Source: Rhodoplanes sp963840055
GTDB lineage: Bacteria; Pseudomonadota; Alphaproteobacteria; Rhizobiales; Xanthobacteraceae
Length of the DNA: 64,000 nucleotides
Reading direction: 5' to 3'
NCBI GenBank assembly: GCA_963840055.1
Contig: CAWIXM010000031.1
Span: 1 to 64,000 of the forward strand
In this document: one piece after another, positions 8,875 through 18,161 of the stretch
Position numbering within the stretch: the first letter of the stretch is position 1
Layout of the letters: the number at the start of each line of letters is the position of its first letter
The notes under the pieces: model-generated
The model's input: only the letters and a program-made list of their open reading frames with translations
What the model was told of the DNA's origin: nothing
Database searches by the model: none
Translations under genes and position numbers: made by a program

Positions 8875-9501
8875 TCATGGAAAAACCGGCATGACGAAGC
8901 CGCCGCGCTCGAGGATGTCCATCACGTCGGCGGGGACGACCGAGTCCTTGGTGGGATCGACCCAATATTCGCGCTCGGAAACGCCTTCCACGCGTACCCG
9001 CCGCAACAGCGGATCGCGCGAGCCTTGATTCCACTCCGCCTGCACGAATTTGATGGCCGCTCTGGCGAGATCGTCCGGCACGATCGCCCATCCGGCGCTA
9101 TAGGTCACGACGATGTCGCAATCCCGCGGCCAGAGCGCCGCGAATGATCCGGATCGCCGTTGTAGTCGACCGGCACTGCCGGCCAGGCGATAGCCGGTCG
9201 AATCGATCTCGGCTCCGTTTTCAATGACCGAGGTGATCGATACGATCGGGCGGCGCGCAAGATCGAGCCATTCAGTGCAACGGTCGAGAACGATCGTCTC
9301 GACGACGGTTTCGAGCCGCAGTGTTGGCGGAATTCCGGCCGCAGGGGCAACGCGGCAGGCCTGGGCGATCAGGACGGCGACGTAGTTTCCGACGTCGATC
9401 AGAGCCGCATCTTTGCTTCCGTCCTCAACGCCGACAGCCGCCCGCAGCTGTGCTCGCGTCAGCAGCGATCGGTCCGTGTTCGGCGACGGAATACTGAGCA
9501 T
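8875..9501 (-). CDS. phage head-tail connector protein, gp6-like
   Basis: 208 residues resembling the HK97 gp6-like head-tail connector family that forms a ring under the portal. It has an N-terminal helical pair (LLTRAQLRAAVGVEDGSKD, VGNYVAVLIAQACRV), a central ETVVETIVLDRCTEWLDLAR with RPIVSITSV, and a C-terminal DIVVTYSAGWA plus PDDLARAAIKFVQAEWN helix; the GW and helix are typical. It sits downstream of the capsid and a small gene, the usual order. Some family members are annotated simply as phiE125 gp8-like. Confidence 0.75.
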   Translation of the reverse strand: MLSIPSPNTDRSLLTRAQLRAAVGVEDGSKDAALIDVGNYVAVLIAQACRVAPAAGIPPTLRLETVVETIVLDRCTEWLDLARRPIVSITSVIENGAEIDSTGYRLAGSAGRLQRRSGSFAALWPRDCDIVVTYSAGWAIVPDDLARAAIKFVQAEWNQGSRDPLLRRVRVEGVSEREYWVDPTKDSVVPADVMDILERGGFVMPVFP

Positions 9502-9645
9502 GAGCGCTTACGACCGCTTTTGCCAACCGCGAACCAGTCGGCTTGCAGGGTGCCGACGGAAGTCGCCGCGCCTTTGACGAAGACAGGCTTGGAAAAAGCG
9601 CGGCCCGTGGACCGCGCTTTCTTCGCACTCAACTCCGAATACCGA

Positions 9646-10137
9646 TCAGTCGACCACAGCGGACGGCGGCGCGTCGCCCGCATAGCGGGGCACCAAGTAG
9701 GCAACAGCCGATAGGAAGTTGGTCACCTGCGAACTGTCCGCTGCCGTGACGTAAACGACGCCGTAATCCGCCGAGAGCTTCACAGGATCGACCTGGAAAA
9801 TGACCTGCTTGCTCTTGACGTCGTTGGTTACGGTGATGGACGCGCCATCCGCGTTCTTCGTCAGCGCATCAGAGGCTGCGCAGTCCTCGTTTTTCCAGTT
9901 CGGAACGGACGGGCCCGCGGCATTGTTCGTAAGCGCAATCTCCTTCGCTTGCCGCAGCGAGATCGCGGTCGCGTGACCGACCGCGTGCTTGAGATCGACA
10001 ACGATGAACGCCCTGATAGCATTCTTGAGGCTGACGCCGCGGGAGGTGGCGCCGCCATTGGTCGTGGTAGGGGCGAGCAGCTGCACGGGCTGCAGACCTT
10101 GCGGAATGGAAACGCCGCCCGACATGTAGTTCTCCAT
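9646..10137 (-). CDS. phage hypothetical structural protein
   Basis: 163 residues located directly after the major capsid gene. The N-terminus GGVSIPQGLQPVQLLAPTTT is Pro/Gln-rich, followed by a mixed alpha/beta domain containing FIVVDLKHAVGHATAISLRQ and a beta-rich end (KQVIFQVDPVKL, YGVVYVTAAD). The C-terminal PRYAGDAPPSAVVD looks flexible. Position suggests a head decoration or completion protein; no family recognised. Confidence 0.55.
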   Translation of the reverse strand: MENYMSGGVSIPQGLQPVQLLAPTTTNGGATSRGVSLKNAIRAFIVVDLKHAVGHATAISLRQAKEIALTNNAAGPSVPNWKNEDCAASDALTKNADGASITVTNDVKSKQVIFQVDPVKLSADYGVVYVTAADSSQVTNFLSAVAYLVPRYAGDAPPSAVVD

Positions 10138-10202
10138 GATTGCGGGAGCGCCAGTTCAAGCGCCCGCAGGTTTCGGTGAATGAAGATGAACGTCGCGCAG
10201 GC

Positions 10203-11540
10203 CTATGCGCGCGTCGCGAGGGTCACGAAGGTCGATTGCTTGTTCGTGCCCTTGAACGGCGTGATCGGCTTGTCATCGACCGGCTGCCCGTCGACCCGAT
10301 AGATGAACCGGAACGCCTGCTCGTCGGTCAGGAACGCGACATGGATCGAGGTAGCGTACTGGATGTCGCCCTTGTCGATCATCACGTATTGGGACGGGTC
10401 GGCGAGCACGATGTCGCCCTCAGTGCCGACGGTGTTGCAGTATTCGATCGGAATCACCGGCCGGCTCATCAGGGTGCCATAGGGAGACTGCGAAAGCCCG
10501 CCGGGCGGCAAATAGACCGGGACGCCGCCGGTGCCTATCACCATGGACATGCCCATGAGCTGCGGCAACGCATCCTGGTTGATCCACCATTCCGCGGTCG
10601 CCATCGAACGCGCCGGGCACCGCGCCCACATGTTGGTGATGTTTTCGAACTGAATGGTCTTCGCCGGCTGGCCGGTCTCCTTCGCGACCGTCACCTTGCA
10701 GTTGGCGTTCATGAAGCCAAGCGGCTGAGCCGTACCAGAGCCTTCGAAGACCGCGTCGTCCACCATAAAGGCGAACTCGTCCGGGAACGCCTCGCCGATG
10801 ATCGCGGCAAGCGCAGTCGTGTCCTGCAGAACCTCGCTCGTCGCGTAGATCAAACCCGCGAGCTTCTTCAATTCGAGGTTCATCTGCCGGAACTTCGGAC
10901 GCGTGGGCGTCAGCGAGTCGCCCTCGCCGATCCAGTAGCCCTGAACCCCGCCCCAGCGCGATCCGGTCGCCCGGCTGTCGTCCTTCAGCGCGTTGATCTT
11001 CAGCCCATTCGATCGTGCCGAGATCGGGATGCGCCGGACGCGGCCGCCGATGCGACTCACCTCGAACGTACGCCGCAGCAGCCCGTCGGCGATGTCCTTT
11101 TCGACCAGGAACCCGCCATCGGCTTCGACAGATTCATTCGACCCGAGCGAGGCCTCGATCAACCGCTCGTCGACCCCGCGGTGATGGGCGGCGCGCATGA
11201 CCGCAGAGAGCATGTCCCCGAACGCAGCCCTCTGCGCCAAGCTGAGGGCCTTGCCGCTCGGGACCTCGTGATAGGCCATTGGCAGATTGCGATATTTCGC
11301 CATGAAGCCCTGCGCCGGAACGCTGTCCAATCCTTCCGACTCCGGCGTCCCGCGCGCCCGCTCGCCGCGCAGCTTCTGCAGTCGTTCGGCGTTCGCGATC
11401 TCCTTATCGAGCGCCTCGACTTCGGCCGCAGCGGCGTCGAAATCCGCCTGCCGCGTCTCGGAATCCTTGGCGGCAAGAACGGCTTCCATTCTGTCGTAGG
11501 CCTTCGCCCGGTTCTGGCGAAGGGTCACGAGATCGGGCAT
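10203..11540 (-). CDS. phage major capsid protein, HK97 family
   Basis: 445 residues. An N-terminal coiled-coil delta domain (residues about 1-75: DSETRQADFDAAAAEVEALDKEIANAERLQKL) is removed during maturation, followed by the HK97-fold body with the characteristic GGFLVEKDIADGLL, KLAGLIYATSEVLQDTTALA, DDAVFEGSG and QPLGFMNA segments. Upstream is an S49 protease, which supplies the maturation cleavage. Length and order are normal for HK97-type heads. Confidence 0.93.
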   Translation of the reverse strand: MPDLVTLRQNRAKAYDRMEAVLAAKDSETRQADFDAAAAEVEALDKEIANAERLQKLRGERARGTPESEGLDSVPAQGFMAKYRNLPMAYHEVPSGKALSLAQRAAFGDMLSAVMRAAHHRGVDERLIEASLGSNESVEADGGFLVEKDIADGLLRRTFEVSRIGGRVRRIPISARSNGLKINALKDDSRATGSRWGGVQGYWIGEGDSLTPTRPKFRQMNLELKKLAGLIYATSEVLQDTTALAAIIGEAFPDEFAFMVDDAVFEGSGTAQPLGFMNANCKVTVAKETGQPAKTIQFENITNMWARCPARSMATAEWWINQDALPQLMGMSMVIGTGGVPVYLPPGGLSQSPYGTLMSRPVIPIEYCNTVGTEGDIVLADPSQYVMIDKGDIQYATSIHVAFLTDEQAFRFIYRVDGQPVDDKPITPFKGTNKQSTFVTLATRA

Positions 11541-11617
11541 TGGATTCTCCTTTCGCCCATGGTGAGACAGGCGCTGGAGCGCCGAACTATCCGCGCCTTG
11601 CGTCGCGGAAACGGTGA

Positions 11618-12513
11618 TCAGTTCTGCTTGAGGGCGGCGAGCTTGCGTTGGTTGGCGACCATGCGCCGCAGCGCGTTCAGCGCCGCATCGTAGCTCTGGA
11701 CCTTGTCGGCCATGCCGGCCTTGACGGCGTCGGCGCCGACCTTGACGCCGCCGCGGCCGAAGTCTGCGAGCACCTTCTCACTGGTGGTCTTTCGGCCACG
11801 CGCAACGTCGGCGACGAACTGCTTCTCGACCGCATCGAGCATCGCGACGATTTCACCGCGGCCGTCCTCGGAAACGGGGTCTGGCCGTTTGCTCGGGGCA
11901 TTGCTCGAGACGATCTCGATCCACAAATCGCCGCCGGCATCAGGCGCGACCTGAACCGGAATCGCCGCCACGACACCGATCGAGCCGACCATGCCGGTGC
12001 GCTCCATGGCGATTTCGCTGGCGGCGCTCGCGATCCAATACGCGGCCGATGCTGCTGCGCCCGCAACGAATGCCGTCGTGTGCTTCTTCTTTGCCCCGGC
12101 AGCGACGATGTCGGCAAAGGCGTTGATCCCCGACACGGCACCGCCCGGACTATCCACCAGCAGCAGGATGGCCCCAACGTCAGAACTGTCGAGCGCCTTG
12201 CGGTAATCGTCGGTCAGCGTGTTGATCGAGGTCGCGCCCGAATACTCCGTCATCATGTTCGCGCGCGGAAAGATCGGGCCGGTGATCGGCAGGATCGCGA
12301 CGCCGTCGACCAGGAACGCACGGCTCGTGCCGGCGAGCCGTTGCGCGCCCGGGCCAGCCATGAGCTGGTAGTCGCGCTTCTGGTATTCCGGCTCACCCTT
12401 GGCGGCGGCATCCGGCATGGCGAATGGCGCTGAACGATCGCGGCAATCTTCTGCAGCTCGGACGGAACGATCGCCCACGGCTCCGCCGTGAGCGCCTGAG
12501 AAACGCGGCTCAT
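11618..12513 (-). pseudogene. phage head maturation protease (S49/SppA-like), apparent frameshift
   Basis: Serine protease of the S49 (SppA/protein C) family that processes the capsid and scaffold. The nucleophile region LLLVDSPGGAVSG and the Ser-containing AGAAASAAYWIASAA are present. The N-terminus MSRVSQALTAEPWAIVPSEL begins at 12513, as in the family, but the rest is in another frame; the switch falls at a CC before ATG at 12418, consistent with one missing base. If not a sequence error, translation could restart at ATG 12418. Gene order capsid-protease-portal is standard. The long frame to 12697 overlaps the portal antisense and is not the true start. Confidence 0.8.
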
Positions 12514-12524
12514 CTCGGAAATCC

Positions 12525-13910
12525 TCAGTTGAGGTAAAGCGGCTCGCCGGCCGGGCCCTTGAGGGAAGCCAATCGGCGCGGCCGTGCGTGGCCGTTGAGC
12601 CTCTTCGGATTGAACGACTCGAACGCGGGCGGGATGTGTTCGAGTGCCCTGTTGCGAGGCTGATCCTGCTGAGGATCGTCCTTTGTCGGATCCTCACCGG
12701 CCGGTACCATGTTGAGCGGCGTCAGGTACTCATCACCCGTCGGCCCAATCTCGTTCTCGTTCTCGCGCCGCAGGATCGTGTTGACCGACAGCCAGCCCCA
12801 TTGCCGGCCGATCGCGTAGGCGCGGTATCGGCTGAGCAGATCGCCGCGCATGAGGCCTTCGAGATTGTGCTCGACCTTGTAGAGCTCGCGCTCCGGCGGC
12901 GTCAGGCATGCAATCGTGATCGCCGACTCGATCGCCTTCGCCATCGCGGACAACGGTCCCGTCACGTAGTCGATCGATTGGTGCTCGATGTTGTTGTTCG
13001 TTGCGCGCTCGAGCAGGCCGATCTTGTGCGGCGGCGTCCGGTACATCGTGCACGCCATCTCCGCACCGAGCTTGCGCGTCTCGACAAGCTGCGTCTTCGC
13101 CGGGTCGAACGACGTCTCGCGCATCTTGATCCCCAGCTCGAGGATCGCAACCTTCCACTTGTTGTCGAGGCCGCCATAGACGCGCTCGATGCCCGCCCGG
13201 ATGCGCTGCGCTACTTCATCGTTCGGCAGTTTCTTGTCGTATTCCAGGATCATCGACGGCTGCGCGCCGTTGGCGAAGAACAACGCCGCGAACCGTTCGG
13301 CGGCGATCATCAGTGCTACGGTCTCCTTGTTCTGCATGATCGGCGAGATGCCGAGCACCCCGCCGTTCTCGGCGCCATCGTTCGAATCCCGATAGGCGAC
13401 GTGGATGACGTCCTGCCATGACAGGCCGCGCTCGATTCCGGTAGGCGACGTAATGTCGAAAAAGGGCTCGCCGTCTTCAGCCCAGCGAATAAGGCAGCGA
13501 CCCGTCTGGATCGGCGTAATCTTCTTCAAAAGCCCGCGACCGTTGCGCCAGGCGCGGGAATAAGCGTTGCCATGCGCCATTGCCGCATGCGCGAAGGCCT
13601 TGCGCCATTTGTACGACGGCAGCCACGGAGACGGGCCGTATTTGAGCAGGGCGTAAAGCGGATGTTCGGTCGCCGGCTCATAGCCGTTCTCGGTACGTCG
13701 CTTCAGATCGAGCGGAACCTTGGCGATATCCTCGGACTGCACCTGGATGCAGGCGGAAATTCCCGGCACCGTGAGCGCGTCCTGCGCCGTCACGCGGATC
13801 CCGGTCGCAGTCGCAAGCCCGCGCTCGATGCCCTTGAGCCAGTCATCGACATAGCGGTCCTGGGCTGACGGTCCCCAACCCAGCCATTTTGGCCAGAGCT
13901 TCATGCCCAT
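12525..13910 (-). CDS. phage portal protein, HK97 family
   Basis: 461 residues, forming the dodecameric portal at one capsid vertex. Signature segments: VPGISACIQVQSEDIAKVPL, HPLYALLKYGPSPW, AHGNAYSRAWRNGRG, ITPIQTGRC and GTAR-like APEDTHHH-free centre SWQDVIHVAYRDSND, then MYRTPPHKIGLLERATNNNI near residue 300. The C-terminal 50 residues are Pro/Asp/Gln-rich, probably flexible. It overlaps the large terminase stop by 10 bp, indicating co-translation. Confidence 0.93.
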   Translation of the reverse strand: MGMKLWPKWLGWGPSAQDRYVDDWLKGIERGLATATGIRVTAQDALTVPGISACIQVQSEDIAKVPLDLKRRTENGYEPATEHPLYALLKYGPSPWLPSYKWRKAFAHAAMAHGNAYSRAWRNGRGLLKKITPIQTGRCLIRWAEDGEPFFDITSPTGIERGLSWQDVIHVAYRDSNDGAENGGVLGISPIMQNKETVALMIAAERFAALFFANGAQPSMILEYDKKLPNDEVAQRIRAGIERVYGGLDNKWKVAILELGIKMRETSFDPAKTQLVETRKLGAEMACTMYRTPPHKIGLLERATNNNIEHQSIDYVTGPLSAMAKAIESAITIACLTPPERELYKVEHNLEGLMRGDLLSRYRAYAIGRQWGWLSVNTILRRENENEIGPTGDEYLTPLNMVPAGEDPTKDDPQQDQPRNRALEHIPPAFESFNPKRLNGHARPRRLASLKGPAGEPLYLN

Positions 13911-15601
13911 ATCGGAAGTTCATAGTTGGCGGGGATAGCCGGTTGCGCCTGCGGATTGGTCGCCATCAACGATACGGCGTTGAACAGCGACATCAGCGGG
14001 TCGATCTTCGCGGCGCCGGAGACCTGTTTCGTGATCGTCACGGCGTTGCCCTTCGGTTCAACCTTCGCGTTGCCGACGCACCAGGCCATCAAAGCGGAGC
14101 CGTCATGGATCAGCTCGCCGCCGGCGAGCTTGCGCTCGGTCGTCTTGATCGCGCCGTTCAGCTTCCAGCCCTGGCTGATCCCGACGATGCGCTCGAGCGC
14201 GATCCCACGTTCCTCGCTGGTCAGCTCGTCGACGATGTCGACGATGCCGACCGAGTCAACGGCGATGGCCTGCTTCTCCGCCAGCAGCCCCTCGGCTTCG
14301 ATGTCGCACACGATGTCGGCGACCGCGGCGACGTCGGCGCCGGGCGTGTCGACGATCGTCAGCGTTCCGTCCTTTTCGAAGTCGAGTAGACGCGGGGCGA
14401 TCTCCTTGCGGCGCTCCAGCACGATCTTGTGGGCCCAGGCATGCGACCACGCGAGCCAACGTCCGGTTCCGCGTTCCCGACCAAGCAGGGTGAGACCGAG
14501 CAGGTCGTCCAACCCGCCGCCGTCGATTCCGATGACGACGACTTCACATCGGGCCTTCAATTCGGCCAGCGATGCGATATGTGCCGGCGATGCTGCCCAA
14601 AAATCGGCGCCGACCCAGTTGTCGGACTGCAGCGCGAGGCCGATCTCGATGTTCAGATGCTGGGAAGCCCAGCGCCGTTCCTCCTCCTCGCCCTTCTCCT
14701 TCGCCGCCCGATAGCCGGCGATCATCGTATCGAGGTGAAGCGATCGACCGAGATTTGGCATCACCATCGGCCAATACGTCGGATCGGCCCACGGCTTCGA
14801 CCGATCGGTCTGCATCGCTTCCGGAAACTCGTACAGCAGCGGGAGCATGCGCGATTCCACGATGCGTCCCGCCCGGACGCCGCGCGCGTACTGCAGTTCC
14901 GCCCTGAATACGCCGGCCGGCGGCTCGTCGCTCTGCGTCGTGATGATCAGCAGGAACGAGTTCTTCTTCGATTCGAGGGCGCCGCGGATTTGCCCGACCA
15001 CCCGCGCCGCGTAGTGGATCGACCCCATCACGTGGAGTTCGTCGATCAAGACGCCGATCGGCTTCGAGCCGGTCATCACCTTCATGTCGAAGGTCTTGAC
15101 CTTCACGAAGGCCCTGTTGCGCCGATCGCGGATGGTCTTCTTATGGTCGACGACGTGGAACCGCTTGGCCAGATACCCGTCAGGGTCGGCTTCGACCATG
15201 CCGGCCGCCTGCTGAAAGGCGAGGTCGGCGATCTCCTGCGTCGGGCCGATGAACAGGAACTCGGCCCATGGGACCTCGTTCATCAGCAGCGCCGTCACCA
15301 TCAACCCGGCGCCACTCGTGGTCTTCGAGTTCTTCTTGCCTACGAGGGCAAACACCTCGGGGACGTGGCGGACGCCCTCGTCGTCGAGCGAGCCGAAGAT
15401 GACGCGGACGATGTCGCGGAACCACTCACCGGCAGCTACGGCAAACGGCGGCTGAGCTTCGATGTCCGGAACGCAGAGCTTATCGAAGATCCGGACAGCC
15501 CGTTCGGCCTTATCCTGGAACAGCGGCAGGTCGGGAACCAGCGACCGGCCTTCCCTGAGGCGCTGCTCCCAGTCGGCGCAGGCGAAGGTCCAGCCGGTCA
15601 C
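13901..15601 (-). CDS. terL: phage terminase large subunit
   Basis: 566-residue packaging motor with N-terminal ATPase and C-terminal nuclease. The Walker-A-like ALVGKKNSKTT is at residues 85-95, the Walker B VLIDELH at 184-190, and coupling motif TTQSDEPPAG follows; the nuclease domain starts about residue 345 with VVIGIDGGGLDD, and later Asp residues in AIAVDSVGIVD are candidate metal ligands. It belongs to the Terminase_1 (HK97/lambdoid) group. The start overlaps the small terminase stop by 4 bp (ATGA-type), so the two subunits are coupled. Confidence 0.94.
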   Translation of the reverse strand: MTGWTFACADWEQRLREGRSLVPDLPLFQDKAERAVRIFDKLCVPDIEAQPPFAVAAGEWFRDIVRVIFGSLDDEGVRHVPEVFALVGKKNSKTTSGAGLMVTALLMNEVPWAEFLFIGPTQEIADLAFQQAAGMVEADPDGYLAKRFHVVDHKKTIRDRRNRAFVKVKTFDMKVMTGSKPIGVLIDELHVMGSIHYAARVVGQIRGALESKKNSFLLIITTQSDEPPAGVFRAELQYARGVRAGRIVESRMLPLLYEFPEAMQTDRSKPWADPTYWPMVMPNLGRSLHLDTMIAGYRAAKEKGEEEERRWASQHLNIEIGLALQSDNWVGADFWAASPAHIASLAELKARCEVVVIGIDGGGLDDLLGLTLLGRERGTGRWLAWSHAWAHKIVLERRKEIAPRLLDFEKDGTLTIVDTPGADVAAVADIVCDIEAEGLLAEKQAIAVDSVGIVDIVDELTSEERGIALERIVGISQGWKLNGAIKTTERKLAGGELIHDGSALMAWCVGNAKVEPKGNAVTITKQVSGAAKIDPLMSLFNAVSLMATNPQAQPAIPANYELPIWA

Positions 15602-16008
15602 TGCAGCAATTCGCCCCAGCTATTGCCGGCGTGCGCGGTCTCAGCCTCCATCTGCAGCTGCTCCTTCTTGCCGAGCGGCCGCTTCGGTTCCGGCGGAGGC
15701 GGCGCATAGAGCGACCATCCGAACCGGCATTGCAGGGCGAACATGATCGCCTTGAGCGCCGTTCCGTCGCTGCCGCCGGCGAGCTTGAGCAGGTTTCCGA
15801 CGAGCTTCGCCTCGACCGTCGCCGCACCGCGTTGCAGTTCCGTCGCGTAGTGCTTGCGCAGTGTCTTGCCGTCGACGCCGATGACGTCAGCGATCTTGTC
15901 CTGCGGGATTCCGAACCCGGACAGCACCTCGACCATCTGCCGGCTGCGGTCGTCGGGCGCGTGCCCCGGTCGGCCGCCCTTGTCCTTTGTTTTCATGCGG
16001 TTCGCCAA
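15598..16008 (-). CDS. terS: phage terminase small subunit-like DNA-binding protein
   Basis: 136 residues. A helix-turn-helix at residues about 20-60 (VEVLSGFGIPQDKIADVIGV followed by DGKTLRKHYATEL) recognises DNA, and a helical oligomerisation region (VEAKLVGNLLKLAGG) follows; the C-terminus is Pro/Glu/Lys-rich. Its position immediately before terL supports a role in recognising the packaging site. Small terminases are very diverse, so the assignment relies on HTH plus context. Confidence 0.75.
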   Translation of the reverse strand: MANRMKTKDKGGRPGHAPDDRSRQMVEVLSGFGIPQDKIADVIGVDGKTLRKHYATELQRGAATVEAKLVGNLLKLAGGSDGTALKAIMFALQCRFGWSLYAPPPPEPKRPLGKKEQLQMEAETAHAGNSWGELLQ

Positions 16009-16177
16009 TACGAGATCGCCTGGCGCTCGACCGCCTCCGCCGGCAAATTCGATTTCTCATCTCGGACGGGAAAAACCCAATTCCTGATGCCGATTTTTTT
16101 CGGGGCCGAGAAAAAAATCTGTCCGTGAGACCCCGGGCGGTTCGGACCCCCGAGCGCGCACAGGGATTTCACTCCCC

Positions 16178-16510
16178 CTATCCCTTGAGCAATCGCTTCT
16201 CGCGCTCTTGTGCTGTCTTGAGCGAGTGGTGAGCGCCGCACAGGCACCATCCGTTCGCAGGGTCGAGCTCGGCGTCGGGTGCGTCCTGTCGTTCCTTCTT
16301 GTGATCCGCGAACATGCGGTGCTGAGGCGCAGCCTTTGCGCAACGCTGACTGCGCTCATCGATCCATTCGCAGCGCCATCCGGCGCGATCGCAGACGGTC
16401 TGACGCCATGCCCGGTGCGTTGGGCTAAGGTAATGCGGGTCGGTCTGCTTGGGCTGCGGCTTGACCGTCCGGGTGTCCAGGGTCGTGACCCTGGCGCCCA
16501 ATGTATTCAA
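16178..16510 (-). CDS. phage HNH endonuclease
   Basis: 110 residues. The HNH core is readable: CEWI/C ligands in GWRCEWIDERSQRCAK, ADHKKERQD containing the general-base His, DPANGWCLCGAHH with Asn and zinc ligands, and the terminal SLKTAQEREKRL. Such nucleases are encoded next to terminase in many HK97-type phages and assist packaging by nicking or cleaving with TerL. The order here, HNH then TerS then TerL, is classical. Confidence 0.85.
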   Translation of the reverse strand: MNTLGARVTTLDTRTVKPQPKQTDPHYLSPTHRAWRQTVCDRAGWRCEWIDERSQRCAKAAPQHRMFADHKKERQDAPDAELDPANGWCLCGAHHSLKTAQEREKRLLKG

Positions 16511-16741
16511 GTGCGGAATCGTTAACCGCTCCGTCCGATTGCGCCGATCCTTCCATGATCATTCGGCCCGCGAGAAAGCAACGACATGATCTGCTTATCG
16601 ACTTGGCTTTCCGGCCAAACAGAGCGTGTATGCGATCACATCGCCTGCGCTCCGCAGCAGCCCCGTCCGATCCGGCCGGCGGGGCTCGGGGCAGTAGCAG
16701 GGCCGTGATAGGCGCGGCTCTCCTGCTCACGGAGCAAAACC
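16511..16741. promoter_or_regulatory. divergent promoter region between HNH and DUF3489 genes
   Basis: A 231-bp gap between the minus-strand packaging operon and the plus-strand DUF3489 gene. It must hold the late promoter for the packaging/head genes and the promoter for the moron gene. The plus-strand start at 16742 is preceded by CACGGAGCAAAACC, giving a plausible GGAG ribosome site. I see no clear palindromic operator. Confidence 0.35.
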
Positions 16742-17311
16742 ATGCCACAACTATCCGATTCCCAGCTGGTCGTTCTCACCGCCGCCTGCCAGCGGCCCGA
16801 CCGCTGTATCTTTCCCGTCACCGCCAGACTCAAGGGCAATGCCGCGGGCAACGTGCTTAAGAGCCTGCTCAACAAGGGACTGATCAAGGAGGTGCGCGCC
16901 AAGCGCGATGACACCGTCTGGCGGCACGACGAGAATCGCGGCCGGATCACGCTCGCCGTCACCACGGCGGCATTCGCGGCGCTCGGCATCGATCCACAGG
17001 AAGCGCTTGCGGAGGACGAGACGGAGAACGCGGCTGCACCCGCCGATTCACCGAAAACTCCGAGCAAGCCCAAGTCGCGCGCCTCGCGCACCGCTGCGCC
17101 TCGCAGCCGCGCCGACAGCAAGCAGTCGCAACTTATCGCCATGCTACGCCGGGCAAGAGGAGCGACCATCGAGGAGATCACCGCCGCGCTGGAGTGGCAG
17201 CCGCACACGGTGCGGGGCGCAATCGCCGGGGCGCTGAAGAAGAAACTCGGCCTCCAGGTTGCCTCGGAGCAGGACGAAAAGCGTGGGCGGGTCTACCGCA
17301 TTGCGGACTGA
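16742..17311 (+). CDS. DUF3489 domain protein, phage moron
   Basis: 189 residues of the DUF3489 family. The N-terminal winged-helix-like part is LSDSQLVVLTAACQRPD, GNVLKSLLNKGLIKEV and DTVWRHDENRGRITLAVTTA; a Pro/Ala/Arg/Ser-rich linker covers residues about 85-125; the C-terminal winged-helix part is SQLIAMLRRARGATIEEI, TAALEWQPHTVRGAIAGAL and KKKLGL. Likely DNA-binding; function unknown. It is transcribed opposite to all neighbouring phage genes, which is typical of independently expressed prophage cargo. Confidence 0.85.
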   Translation: MPQLSDSQLVVLTAACQRPDRCIFPVTARLKGNAAGNVLKSLLNKGLIKEVRAKRDDTVWRHDENRGRITLAVTTAAFAALGIDPQEALAEDETENAAAPADSPKTPSKPKSRASRTAAPRSRADSKQSQLIAMLRRARGATIEEITAALEWQPHTVRGAIAGALKKKLGLQVASEQDEKRGRVYRIAD

Positions 17312-17390
17312 CGCGTATGTCACCAGCGCCGCCAGTTCACTGGCGGCGCCGTTGAGTGTTGATCTCCCGACGTAGGATTTGAAGTGTCAA

Positions 17391-18161
17391 TCAGAGCAGA
17401 GACATCTGACGGACAACGTCCAAGCGGATCACACCGTTGATCAGCCAAGTGTCGGGGTAAAGTGAATGTGTTCCCATAGCGAGCAACATTCCTCGCTTTG
17501 GATACTCTTCACCGAAGACACGAGTCATATCCGCGAGGGCACGGGCCTCACCGTACGATTTGGCCCATTTGAAAAACGTCGCCTCGATCTCCCAATCCTG
17601 GCACGTACCTTCGCGCAGACCATCATCGATCCTGTACCGATACCGAAAATGATATGGGCACGGCTGGTAAGGCGTCACTTGCTGGGCAAAAAGGTCCGCC
17701 TGAGCGCGAATCGCCTCAAACCGCTGTACCTCCTCAGCTAACTCGTCGTTACTCTTCCTCTGGTACTTGAATTCGAGGATCTCAGCCTTGAGAAGCGCAA
17801 GGCTCCTACCGGCCTCGCGTTCGCGAACAAGGCTAGTCACAATCGAATTGGCTAGGAACTTCTCGCGCTCCGATTGCTTCAACTCCCCGACGATCTCTAT
17901 CGACTGCTGATCAACACGCCGGCTTTCCGGTCGCGGATCGTCGTTAGGACGCCGCCACTTGAATTTGATGCGATCCCAACGTCCGAACTTCTGGCCATCG
18001 TCCAGCATTCGGAATGACACGGGATAGAGCCGGAGCCAATGGCCATAGAGGTCAATGCCGGCACAACAAACGGTCTCACCGTGCCGCTGTCCAACCTGCG
18101 GAGCAGCTTTGATAATGACGATCGCTTCTGTGCTACCCGATGAGGGCGAGAGCTCCATCAT
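17391..18161 (-). CDS. conserved protein of unknown function paired with DUF488
   Basis: 256 residues. Strikingly conserved-looking motifs lie at the N-terminus: ETVCCAGIDLYGHWLRLYPV, FRMLDDGQKFGRWDRIKF, and RPESRRVDQQSIEIVGEL. This pattern occurs in a widespread family of unknown function (possibly a dual OB-type beta fold; uncertain). The C-terminal half contains PYHFRYRYRIDDGLREGTC and a helical WEIEATFFKWAKSYGEA, ending with GTHSLYPDTWLINGVIRL. No nuclease or NTPase motif is visible. Its start overlaps the DUF488 gene's end by 29 bp, so the two are co-translated. The pair lies between methyltransferase and packaging genes, as prophage cargo. Confidence 0.75.
   Translation of the reverse strand: MMELSPSSGSTEAIVIIKAAPQVGQRHGETVCCAGIDLYGHWLRLYPVSFRMLDDGQKFGRWDRIKFKWRRPNDDPRPESRRVDQQSIEIVGELKQSEREKFLANSIVTSLVREREAGRSLALLKAEILEFKYQRKSNDELAEEVQRFEAIRAQADLFAQQVTPYQPCPYHFRYRYRIDDGLREGTCQDWEIEATFFKWAKSYGEARALADMTRVFGEEYPKRGMLLAMGTHSLYPDTWLINGVIRLDVVRQMSLL

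Noticed and set aside
12525..12697. Upstream extension of the S49 protease
   Set aside because: It overlaps the portal gene in another frame, and the real family N-terminus begins at 12513 in a different frame.
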